This document shows, one piece after another, positions 16,614-22,582 of a DNA stretch of 28,665 nt. The DNA lies in the IMG/VR virus record IMGVR_UViG_3300045135_001854, positions 1 to 28,665 of that record. One strand, written 5' to 3'. The stretch's first letter is position 1. Each line of letters begins with the position of its first letter. This DNA comes from a virus. The notes below the pieces were generated by a model. The model ran no database searches. It was not told where the DNA came from and was given only the letters and a program-made list of their open reading frames with translations. A program made the position numbers and the translations under genes.

Positions 16614-17195
16614 TTAAGTAATTAATAAGAATTCGTCATCCTCGGTTAATTCATCAACTCTACGGTAACACCCTAAATTTGGTAGCCAGACTTTATGGTT
16701 ACCTGTTAGTTTAATGGTAGTACCATCTTCTAATACTATTTCAAACCAATTATTAATATTCTTCTTAACAGAGTAATCGACTATTTCATCAAATACTGGT
16801 TCATTAGTTTCCAAATCGAACGATAATACTTTACCAGAATATTCAGTTTCGCAAATTTCACGAATGGTCATTTCACCATTCTCAGTTATAAGAATAGTAT
16901 CTTCATGGCAGCAACCATCCAACTTCTCAAGAACATGTGCTGTATCCCAATCGATAGAAGCAGCATGTCCCTCAGAGTTATTGAAGAACTTTCTGAATGA
17001 CAAGCACATGATATTCCATGTATCCTTTTCAAGTATAAGACCTCTACAATCTTGTACCTCGGAGAATCCCATAGATGATTCTATTTGGTCATACTTAAGA
17101 AGTATCTTCTTGTCGTATACTCTAGTCTTAAGCTTGAATTCCTTAAGAGCAGCAGCTAGTCCATTTGCCTTTATGTAGTCGATTATACTTAACAT
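16614..17195 (-). CDS. Rnl1-type RNA ligase N-part fused to split intein N-half
   Basis: A 193-aa protein from the ATG at 17195. Residues 1-94 are the N-extein with DCRGLILE and FRKFFNNSEG, as in T4 Rnl1, ending at EKLDG with the adenylylated Lys91. Residue 95 is intein Cys1. Residues 95-193 form the split-intein N-fragment, with block A CCHEDTILIT and block B TIKLTGNHKVWL containing the conserved His. The stop follows directly after FLLIT, so this is a natural split rather than a frameshift. With the 38-residue C-fragment the intein is 137 aa. It has its own promoter at 17222-17253. Confidence 0.9.
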   Translation of the reverse strand: MLSIIDYIKANGLAAALKEFKLKTRVYDKKILLKYDQIESSMGFSEVQDCRGLILEKDTWNIMCLSFRKFFNNSEGHAASIDWDTAHVLEKLDGCCHEDTILITENGEMTIREICETEYSGKVLSFDLETNEPVFDEIVDYSVKKNINNWFEIVLEDGTTIKLTGNHKVWLPNLGCYRRVDELTEDDEFLLIT

Positions 17196-17221
17196 AGTCT
17201 TATTGTTTTGATTAATAATCA

Positions 17222-17253
17222 CAAAGATACAAATAAAAAAGGGAACCACCAAA
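17222..17253 (-). promoter_or_regulatory. Bacteroidota-type promoter for the split ligase
   Basis: On the minus strand TTTG, 20 nt, TATCTTTG, 27 nt before the ATG. The -33 TTTG lies in the loop of the terminator hairpin of the upstream gene. Confidence 0.75.
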
Positions 17254-17261
17254 TGATTCCC
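17235..17261 (-). terminator. intrinsic terminator of the secreted-protein gene
   Basis: The minus strand forms an 8-bp stem (GGGAATCA with TGGTTCCC, one G-T pair) around TTTGG, followed by six T. It lies 16 nt after the stop codon at 17277 and overlaps the ligase promoter. Confidence 0.8.
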
Positions 17262-17276
17262 TAATTATTTTTAATT

Positions 17277-18185
17277 TTAATGTCTGATTAACTTCCTAGT
17301 ATCACCGTTTTTATATAACTCGATGACTAGTCCTTTGTAGTCGTCTTTGACTTCTACACCCATGATGTTTACGACTTTGATAAGTTCTGCTTTGTTCTTA
17401 ATTCTATTATCAACACTTATGATATCAAATTCTTCAAATCTACCGTCATAATCAACTTGTGTAAGTCTATAGTAGTTTATTTCATCACTAAATGTATAAT
17501 CAGAAAACTCATAAAGAATTGGTGTGTTTGAATTACCAGCACCATTTATGGTTGATATTGTTGTCCAAATTTCAGCATCTGTACTTCTATCAAGTACATA
17601 GTAGTCATTGTTGTTTTCACTAGCACTAATCCAATGTAGTTTGTTGATTCCGTCAATGTAATCAACTCCGAACTCAACTAGTTCTATTGGTAATGCGAAT
17701 ACGTTTAAGAAGTATGGACAGAAATCATCAAATCCAGTACAAGACGGACCACCACCCCATGCCGAACCTGTCATACAGAAGATATATTGGTTTCCAGCGG
17801 TTAATCCTGTATGGTTAAGTCCCGTACTGATTAATGTACAAGATGCATCATATAACTCAAAGTTACCGAATGAAATATTGGCACATCCACTTTGCGAATA
17901 TCCAGAGTTTACAGTAACCGATGAACTGGTAGGTGTGAAGGTCCAACATACGGTTGGGTTGGTCCCATAAGTATTAGGATTGCAATATCCATTGGTTTGT
18001 AACCAAGCGTAGTTGGGTGGAGTTATTATGGTGGAGTTCATTGGCCCATCTGGTGAGGCACAAGAGCCCGCCTTTAATTGTGAGATGGGTCCTTTCGTAA
18101 CCGTGTCTAAAGTAGCGGATGTGTCTTGTCCATTGACTACAAAGCCAATTAGAAGAAATGCCATTAGTGTCAGTAACTTTTTCAT
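17277..18185 (-). CDS. secreted protein with T9SS-type C-terminal sorting domain
   Basis: A 302-aa protein. Residues 1-19 are a Sec signal peptide (KKLLTLMAFLLIGFVVNG) with likely cleavage before Gln20. Residues 30-165 form a Cys-, Gly- and Ser-rich beta domain. From LPIELVEFGV, with NYYRLTQVDYDG, it matches the fibronectin-like module that precedes sorting domains in Bacteroidota secreted proteins. The last 35 residues (VVNIMGVEV, then KGLVIELYKNGDTRKLIR) resemble a type A T9SS sorting domain. It would cross the inner membrane by Sec and the outer membrane by the host T9SS, reaching the cell surface. Such a protein is unexpected on a phage. Confidence 0.78.
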   Translation of the reverse strand: MKKLLTLMAFLLIGFVVNGQDTSATLDTVTKGPISQLKAGSCASPDGPMNSTIITPPNYAWLQTNGYCNPNTYGTNPTVCWTFTPTSSSVTVNSGYSQSGCANISFGNFELYDASCTLISTGLNHTGLTAGNQYIFCMTGSAWGGGPSCTGFDDFCPYFLNVFALPIELVEFGVDYIDGINKLHWISASENNNDYYVLDRSTDAEIWTTISTINGAGNSNTPILYEFSDYTFSDEINYYRLTQVDYDGRFEEFDIISVDNRIKNKAELIKVVNIMGVEVKDDYKGLVIELYKNGDTRKLIRH

Positions 18186-18208
18186 TTTTGTCTTTTATTA
18201 TAAATACT

Positions 18209-18571
18209 CTACTCGTCTGATTTATCATCATTTCCATCCTCTCCAAAGTCCTTCTTTATTCTTCTGAGTATTTGTTCGTAAGGGTCATCTGTTCCACCCC
18301 TTTTCATATTTTCTAATTTTGTAATATCTAATGTACCGTTTGTTATTTTCTTAATAACTCTTTTTGATGTCATCATACTACACAGTTCACCAAATAATCT
18401 TGTCTCCGATTTGTCGAATACAATCGAACTCATGAATATCATGTTATTACCTACACTTGCGGTAATATAGTCCTTATTCTTAAGACCCTCATCTACTAAG
18501 GCCCTCCCCATCTTTAGAAACATCAAACTAAGTTCCTTATGTCTTTCTGTGTATTGGTTATTACTATCCAT
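18209..18571 (-). CDS. hypothetical helical protein
   Basis: A 120-aa orphan from the ATG at 18571 (a longer frame starts at 18586 but would lie inside the -7 element). It is helical with an acidic C-terminus. CAAATATA at 18576-18583 gives a -7 box so close to the ATG that the transcript would be nearly leaderless. No family was recognised. Confidence 0.6.
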   Translation of the reverse strand: MDSNNQYTERHKELSLMFLKMGRALVDEGLKNKDYITASVGNNMIFMSSIVFDKSETRLFGELCSMMTSKRVIKKITNGTLDITKLENMKRGGTDDPYEQILRRIKKDFGEDGNDDKSDE

Positions 18572-18575
18572 TTTG

Positions 18576-18607
18576 CAAATATACACTAAAATTTTTACAA
18601 TGACAGG
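18576..18607 (-). promoter_or_regulatory. probable promoter with good -7 and weak -33
   Basis: The minus strand has TATATTTG 4 nt before the ATG, but the expected -33 position reads CCTG, not TTTG. The stretch 18608-18663 to its right is AT-rich and repeats ACATAATGTT; no gene was seen. Confidence 0.45.
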
Positions 18608-18663
18608 TTTTAATCAAATTTATCTCTGACTATACCAACATTATGTTACGAATATAATAAAAA

Positions 18664-18725
18664 ACATAACATTATGTAAAGCACATTGCTTTCAGCAACG
18701 AAAAAGCTTTACAAGGGTGTTAGGC
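18664..18725 (-). other. attC-like site A
   Basis: The minus strand starts GCCTAAC (R'', 18725-18719) and ends GTTATGT (18670-18664; one mismatch to GTTRRRY). An 8-bp stem TGTAAAGC/GCTTTACA (18675-18682 with 18706-18713) surrounds a 23-nt loop. It follows the 69-aa ORF by 6 nt. Confidence 0.65.
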
Positions 18726-18731
18726 TTAATA

Positions 18732-18941
18732 CTATAATCTAACACCAACCTCTGCATAGTAAAGGTTTTCAAGTTCTTCTATTGTATTTACTTTTAAGTC
18801 AGTTATTTTATTAGGTTCTTTAAATTGGTAGTGATGCTCACCATACCTATTCAAATTTAATCTAAAATCTCCTTTGTACTGCTCTCTAATACTTTCGCAG
18901 TTAAAACCTTTACTTTTTAAATAATCTATCGTTATCTGCAT
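18732..18941 (-). CDS. cassette ORF, Bacteroidota small protein
   Basis: A 69-aa protein (ITIDYLKSKGFNCES, then TIEELENLYYAEVGVRL). The C-terminal pattern, a helix ending ELxNLYYxxxG, is familiar from small proteins of Bacteroidota and their phages, but no function is known. It occupies the cassette between attC-like sites B and A. The cassette starts GTTAGGCTTA, and its end carries the exact reverse complement. Confidence 0.65.
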   Translation of the reverse strand: MQITIDYLKSKGFNCESIREQYKGDFRLNLNRYGEHHYQFKEPNKITDLKVNTIEELENLYYAEVGVRL

Positions 18942-18967
18942 TTTTTATCTGTTTATTTCGTACATAA

Positions 18968-19020
18968 GCCTAACATCACCTAAACCACATTAAAACGATG
19001 GTTTAGCCAAACCGTTATGC
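18968..19020 (-). other. attC-like site B
   Basis: The minus strand starts GCATAAC (19020-19014), which contains the TAA stop of the Lar ORF, and ends GTTAGGC (18974-18968). A perfect 8-bp stem CTAAACCA/TGGTTTAG (18980-18987 with 18999-19006) lies between. The 53-bp length is typical of short attC sites. Confidence 0.75.
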
Positions 19021-19269
19021 TCCATGCCTGCCAACACGCTTATTCCACGCTTCGATTAACCATTTAGCAAGTTGTTCACTTCCTGACCTTATACCAGCAT
19101 TAACCATTGTTACTCTGCACCCCTTACATTTTATCTCAACCTTTCGTTTCTTTGAATAATCATTACCAATAAATGTAAGTTGTGGCTCTCCACCGCAAAA
19201 AGGGCACGAGAGCATAACATCGGCTAAAAAATCATTGCCGCTGTGTGGCTTATAAGTAGTTTGTTCCAT
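19015..19269 (-). CDS. Lar-type restriction-alleviation zinc protein
   Basis: An 84-aa protein from the ATG at 19269. It has the zinc-ribbon pair CPFCGG and CKGC, with the closing W-x2-AWNKR that marks the Lar restriction-alleviation family (Rac prophage Lar relieves type I restriction). As a cassette gene in a phage it is a plausible anti-restriction cargo. The stop codon lies inside the R'' box of attC-like site B, as in many integron cassettes. A longer frame reaches 19317 but would run into site C. Confidence 0.75.
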   Translation of the reverse strand: MEQTTYKPHSGNDFLADVMLSCPFCGGEPQLTFIGNDYSKKRKVEIKCKGCRVTMVNAGIRSGSEQLAKWLIEAWNKRVGRHGA

Positions 19270-19313
19270 TTTATTAAGTTTTATGTAATTTGAAAATTTT
19301 GTTCTTTTAATCG

Positions 19314-19342
19314 GCAACGCTTTTTAGCCGCAGCCGTTAGCG
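19314..19342 (-). other. degenerate attC-like site C
   Basis: The minus strand runs from CGCTAAC (19342-19336) to GTTGCCG with CGctAACG/CGTTgcCG pairing but only a short interior. It looks truncated, and its right half does not match the start expected for the Lar cassette. Confidence 0.4.
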
Positions 19343-19347
19343 GTAAT

Positions 19348-19566
19348 TTAATCAAGCTTTATAAAGTCTGCTGCATCATATAATCCTAACTTATTGGCTG
19401 CAATTCTAAGTATCTTTAGTTGGTCATTTAACGACATCTGCGTTTGTGATACTTGTGGTATTTGTTTCACCACATCTAAAGCACTACCGCTAACACTAGC
19501 TATATGTAATGCTAGTGCCTCTTTTCTGCGTTTTTCTAAATCTTCACTGTGTTCTTTTGCTGTCAT
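19348..19566 (-). CDS. cassette ORF, helical hypothetical
   Basis: A 72-aa protein from the ATG at 19566; an ATG at 19617 also exists but would place 17 codons across site D. It is helical and charged, with SLNDQLKILRIAANKLGLYDAAD. No family was recognised. It sits in the third cassette, whose left junction is rearranged. Confidence 0.6.
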   Translation of the reverse strand: MTAKEHSEDLEKRRKEALALHIASVSGSALDVVKQIPQVSQTQMSLNDQLKILRIAANKLGLYDAADFIKLD

Positions 19567-19569
19567 TTT

Positions 19570-19612
19570 TCTATATTTTAAGTTCGCACTACACATAGCA
19601 TCTACGTTAGGC
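19570..19612 (-). other. partial attC-like site D
   Basis: An intact R'' GCCTAAC (19612-19606) contains the TAA stop of the 74-aa ORF and is preceded by GTT, giving a 10-nt exact complement of that cassette's start. No GTTRRRY end is found before the next ORF, so the distal half is lost or degenerate. Confidence 0.5.
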
Positions 19613-19831
19613 AACATTAGAAAGTTTATCTTCTAATTTACCAATCACTTCAACCCATTGGCTGCTTTGTACGTCCATAGCTTCGTCAGATTGCCCCTTA
19701 TCTGCAAACTCTTTCGCAAGTTTAGCTAATTCAATCGCAGCCAAAACATTATCTTTTTCTGTTAACTTTCCAGTATAAGGGTTGGTATCCGAAGAGCGCA
19801 TCATTAAGTTTACTAATTTTCTTGTTGTCAT
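19607..19831 (-). CDS. cassette ORF, hypothetical
   Basis: A 74-aa protein (MTTRKLVNLMMRSSDTN, then VLAAIELAKLAKEFADKG). It is helical, soluble and unrecognised. The ATG lies 17 nt inside the cassette start GTTAGGCAAC, and the stop lies in the R'' box, which is the usual compact cassette layout. Confidence 0.65.
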   Translation of the reverse strand: MTTRKLVNLMMRSSDTNPYTGKLTEKDNVLAAIELAKLAKEFADKGQSDEAMDVQSSQWVEVIGKLEDKLSNVA

Positions 19832-19841
19832 AATAAACGTT

Positions 19842-19936
19842 GCCTAACAATGGCTAAAGTTAATAGCCTCGCAAGGTCTTGTTGTAAATTAATGGTTAGT
19901 AATTAAGGCTGCTAACCTTAGCCTCACTCGTTATAA
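19842..19936 (-). other. attC-like site E, best preserved
   Basis: The minus strand starts TTATAAC (19936-19930), containing the stop of the 90-aa ORF, and ends GTTAGGC (19848-19842). Between them a 17-position stem (19852-19868 with 19907-19923) has 16 pairs and one mismatch around a 38-nt loop. The layout R''-stem-loop-stem-R' is exactly that of an attC site. Confidence 0.8.
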
Positions 19937-20203
19937 AATATTCTCAACAACAACAAAATTGTGATGCTTTAAATATCTTTCGTCTTTTAATCTATCCTTC
20001 TCCCTACTTAAAAATTCTTCCACATTTCCAATCTCTTTAAATACACCAGTAGGTGTCCAATATTCTGGTTGATGGTAGTTTATTGTCTTATTACCACCTT
20101 CTTTATAATACCCCAACTCATAAGCGAGTCTGTCATTTTTCTTAATATCAGTTATTGAGTTAACTTTTCTAACTTTTACTTTTACCTTTAATTCAATTTC
20201 CAT
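19931..20203 (-). CDS. cassette ORF, hypothetical
   Basis: A 90-aa protein (MEIELKVKVKVRKVNSITD, then YWTPTGVF, then NFVVVENIL) with alternating beta-like ends. No family was recognised. It is the first cassette of the array. Its start GTTATAAAAT at 20221 is the exact reverse complement of its end at 19939-19930. Confidence 0.65.
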   Translation of the reverse strand: MEIELKVKVKVRKVNSITDIKKNDRLAYELGYYKEGGNKTINYHQPEYWTPTGVFKEIGNVEEFLSREKDRLKDERYLKHHNFVVVENIL

Positions 20204-20260
20204 AATTTAACATTTTATAACATTATTTAAAAATCATTAAAACGCTTTTTACATTTACCA

Positions 20261-20398
20261 TTATATGAAATACCCTGTTATTATACCCATTGCAAATACA
20301 ATAACCCAAGCAAAGAGAAAGGTTAAATAATCGTAATGGTATTTGTCCCCTGTTTCGTTGTCTGTTAACGTGTATCTTTTCATTTTTTTATTTGACAT
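20261..20398 (-). CDS. 45-aa single-pass membrane protein
   Basis: A short ORF (MSNKKMKRYTLTDNETGDKY, then a hydrophobic stretch). Residues 25-44 form one transmembrane helix (LTFLFAWVIVFAMGIITGYF). It has an ATG start, and the stop lies 40 nt before the cassette array. No attC-like end is attached, so it probably belongs to the phage backbone. Function unknown. Confidence 0.6.
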   Translation of the reverse strand: MSNKKMKRYTLTDNETGDKYHYDYLTFLFAWVIVFAMGIITGYFI

Positions 20399-20436
20399 AT
20401 CTATTTATTTTTAAGTTTTAATAATCCGTACTATTG

Positions 20437-21267
20437 CTACTTGTAAATCTTATTTCTTTCCACCCATTCTGTTAGCTTTTCTACGTATTTATCGATATCA
20501 CAGTGGTAGAAGCCAACAGAGTTCATACAACCGCACTCAATAATGTAATAATGCATCGTTCCATCATCGTGTCTAGTCTCAGCAATGTCCATAGCAAAGA
20601 TATCGTGAGGTTGGTACTCCTTACACCTGTCCTCAACGAACTTAATCATTTCTTCTGGAATATCTGTACCCGACTTTGATAGACGGAAGTTCTTTCTGTA
20701 TCTTGAACTGGTGATAACCTTTCCGTTAACCACGTAGTTTCTCCATTCTCTATGAATGTTATATGGTGGTGCGATAAGAATCTTCAAATCAAGAGTAATC
20801 GGACCACCTACCTCAGCAGTTGCCTTCCTAAGCATATCTTTTAACTCAGTTTCAAGTCCTACAACACCATCGAATTGCTTCCCGTCACCATCTGGTCGCA
20901 TAAACCACTTCATTTCATGAGGGGTTAAAGGCGAATCTAAGAATTCTTGAACCGTCATGAACTCAGCTTCTTCCGATAGCATGTGTTCACCCCACTTATT
21001 GATGTAGTTCTCGATTGAGAATGTCTCATGATTGTAGAATAACCCCTTTGGTCTATTGTGGTCAGCATAAACTCTATCCATCATGGTCGTTGAACCATAA
21101 TAGATGTTCTCATACTCATCATCTATTGGAAAATCGGGTAACTCTGGCGAGAATGGGATAACGTTGATTTCAATACAAGGAATACCTCGCTTATCACACG
21201 CATCAATTATCGCTTGACGGTCATCGTCAGCGTAATTCTTATTTTGAATAATCCATCTTGCCTTCAT
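20437..21267 (-). CDS. ATP-grasp enzyme, R2K-like (DUF4343)
   Basis: A 276-aa protein from the ATG at 21267, overlapping the kinase stop by one base (TAATG). It matches the R2K clade of ATP-grasp enzymes: MKWFMRPDGDGKQFDG (Arg, Asp and Lys for ATP), EWRNYVVNGKVITSSRY, then AMDIAE and the metal-binding YYIIECGCMNSVGFY. R2K members are predicted to add amino acids or peptides to proteins and often sit near RNA- or translation-linked genes; the substrate is not known. Coupled translation with the kinase-CPDase suggests a shared pathway. Confidence 0.75.
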   Translation of the reverse strand: MKARWIIQNKNYADDDRQAIIDACDKRGIPCIEINVIPFSPELPDFPIDDEYENIYYGSTTMMDRVYADHNRPKGLFYNHETFSIENYINKWGEHMLSEEAEFMTVQEFLDSPLTPHEMKWFMRPDGDGKQFDGVVGLETELKDMLRKATAEVGGPITLDLKILIAPPYNIHREWRNYVVNGKVITSSRYRKNFRLSKSGTDIPEEMIKFVEDRCKEYQPHDIFAMDIAETRHDDGTMHYYIIECGCMNSVGFYHCDIDKYVEKLTEWVERNKIYK

Positions 21268-22223
21268 TACCCTAGATTTTTCTCTACAACTGTTCCAGTT
21301 AGATTTGGTCCACCTTCCCACTTGTCCCAATATACGATATCATTCGACATGACTGGTTTCCCACCCTTGCCTCTGTTTACCGCAATGGTGACGTGTGGTT
21401 TAGCGTTGTCTGAGTGGTATCCTTCGACACCAACAGCAATAGCTACATCAGATACACCAATCTTAGTAACCTTCAAGTTTACAGTCTTTCCTAAATCACC
21501 CTTAAGTTCATCAGAAAGTCCTTTGCCGAAGTTAATTGTCATGTGGTGAGCAATTACTTCCCACTCGTCAGTAAGCTTTATTAAACCCTTGACAGCACCT
21601 AACAATTTTGTTCTAGACTTGTCGTCAAGTACAACCATAGCTATTTTACTAGCCCTTTTCTTGTACATGTCTTTAGCTTCTAAAACCTTCTTAAGTGAAA
21701 GGCTACCAACTGACTTGTGTGATTGAACCATAGACTTGATTTTGTCTAATGGAACACCGTGAGTGTTTCTTTCAGCTAATTCCTCAGCTGTACACCCACC
21801 AGTACCAACATCTACGAATTGGATGTTCTTATCATCGAATCCCATCTTAAGAGCCGCTTCAACGTAGTTCTTTGGCTCATTAGCCTTGATGTTGGTGTTG
21901 TCCACGATAACTGGTGTTACTCCGCTTTCCATAGCCTCTTTAGCTAACTTGAAGTTAAGTGAGTGCATCTTAGAAAGTGGTGCGAAGTTCTTGTTCGCTA
22001 TCATATCAGCGAAGAACTTTCTGTAATCGTGCTTTTCTTCGATTCTCTCATCAGTAGAGAAAATAGCACCATCACCCTTAAGTCTTTTAGCTTCTGTGGA
22101 CTTACCAGCACCTGGTATTCCACGCATAACTATCAACATTTGATGTGGTCTTGAAACCTCAACACCTAAAGCGTTCTTTCTGAATCCTTCTCTCAATATG
22201 TTCTTTATTTTATCCTTACTCAT
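21267..22223 (-). CDS. polynucleotide kinase-2H cyclic phosphodiesterase fusion
   Basis: A 318-aa protein. Residues 1-22 (KIKNILREGFRKN) are a basic leader. Residues 28-175 are a P-loop kinase: Walker A GIPGAGKS (35-42), FSTDE with Asp58, VIVDNTN and the lid ERNTHGVP, like NEDD4BP2 and T4 Pnk kinase domains. Residues 190-318 are a 2H phosphodiesterase with HHMTI (His227, Thr229) and PHVTI (His277, Thr279). This kinase-CPD pairing is the healing half of fungal and plant tRNA ligase. It would open a 2',3'-cyclic phosphate and phosphorylate the 5'-OH, preparing ends for the RNA ligase. Confidence 0.85.
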   Translation of the reverse strand: MSKDKIKNILREGFRKNALGVEVSRPHQMLIVMRGIPGAGKSTEAKRLKGDGAIFSTDERIEEKHDYRKFFADMIANKNFAPLSKMHSLNFKLAKEAMESGVTPVIVDNTNIKANEPKNYVEAALKMGFDDKNIQFVDVGTGGCTAEELAERNTHGVPLDKIKSMVQSHKSVGSLSLKKVLEAKDMYKKRASKIAMVVLDDKSRTKLLGAVKGLIKLTDEWEVIAHHMTINFGKGLSDELKGDLGKTVNLKVTKIGVSDVAIAVGVEGYHSDNAKPHVTIAVNRGKGGKPVMSNDIVYWDKWEGGPNLTGTVVEKNLG

Positions 22224-22226
22224 TCC

Positions 22227-22541
22227 TTATTGTTTTAAAAACCAATCTCCTTGTTTATGTGTAATGGTCATAAACATCTTGTCTATATCAATTGGATTGT
22301 CTTCTGTTCCATGTTCTTTATATAACTCTTTATAATCTCCTTGTACTATAAGTTGGAATTTAAAATTATTATCCACTGTAAAATTGTACATGATTGAAAA
22401 AGGGTTAATCAATTTACATGTTGGGTTGGATATAACAGTTTTACTACCTTTCTTAGTGTATTTTTCACCTAATTTGGTGAAGTATTTTCCTAATTTGAGG
22501 TAGAACTTATTTCCACCAATTTCTTTATTTGTTGTTTCCAT
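22227..22541 (-). CDS. hypothetical protein
   Basis: A 104-aa protein from the ATG at 22541. It is basic at the N-terminus with Tyr- and Phe-rich beta strands in the middle (FSIMYNFTVDNNFKFQLIVQG). No family was recognised. It has a dedicated promoter at 22548-22579 and is followed after 3 nt by the kinase fusion, so it leads that operon. Confidence 0.6.
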   Translation of the reverse strand: METTNKEIGGNKFYLKLGKYFTKLGEKYTKKGSKTVISNPTCKLINPFSIMYNFTVDNNFKFQLIVQGDYKELYKEHGTEDNPIDIDKMFMTITHKQGDWFLKQ

Positions 22542-22547
22542 AGAACA

Positions 22548-22579
22548 CAAATATAGGAAATTAATTTGGATTTTGCAAA
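22548..22579 (-). promoter_or_regulatory. Bacteroidota-type promoter for the kinase/ATP-grasp operon
   Basis: On the minus strand TTTG, 20 nt, TATATTTG, ending 6 nt before the ATG at 22541, which implies an almost leaderless mRNA. Confidence 0.75.
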
Positions 22580-22582
22580 TTT

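Larger units (their letters stand above)
18664..20220 (-). mobile_element. integron-like gene-cassette array without integrase
   Basis: Five small minus-strand ORFs are each followed by a hairpin-forming site with GTTRRRY/RYYYAAC-type ends. Three cassettes begin with a 10-nt string whose exact reverse complement forms their own R'' end: GTTATAAAAT (20221 and 19930), GTTAGGCAAC (19848 and 19606) and GTTAGGCTTA (18974 and 18719). That is the signature of circularised cassettes inserted by an integron integrase. No integrase is in the window, so it resembles a cluster of attC sites lacking an integrase. Flanking genes are ordinary phage genes on the same strand. Confidence 0.7.

Noticed and set aside
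16614-17195. Frameshift or assembly error as the cause of the truncated RNA ligase
   Set aside because: The N-half ends after complete intein block B and the C-half starts with its own ATG and intein C-block, with two genes between; this is a natural split-intein layout.
18664-20220. CRISPR array as explanation for the repeated GTTAGGC motifs
   Set aside because: Spacing is irregular (50-700 bp), the repeats are short and inverted in pairs, and ORFs fill the intervals; an attC cassette array explains all of this better.
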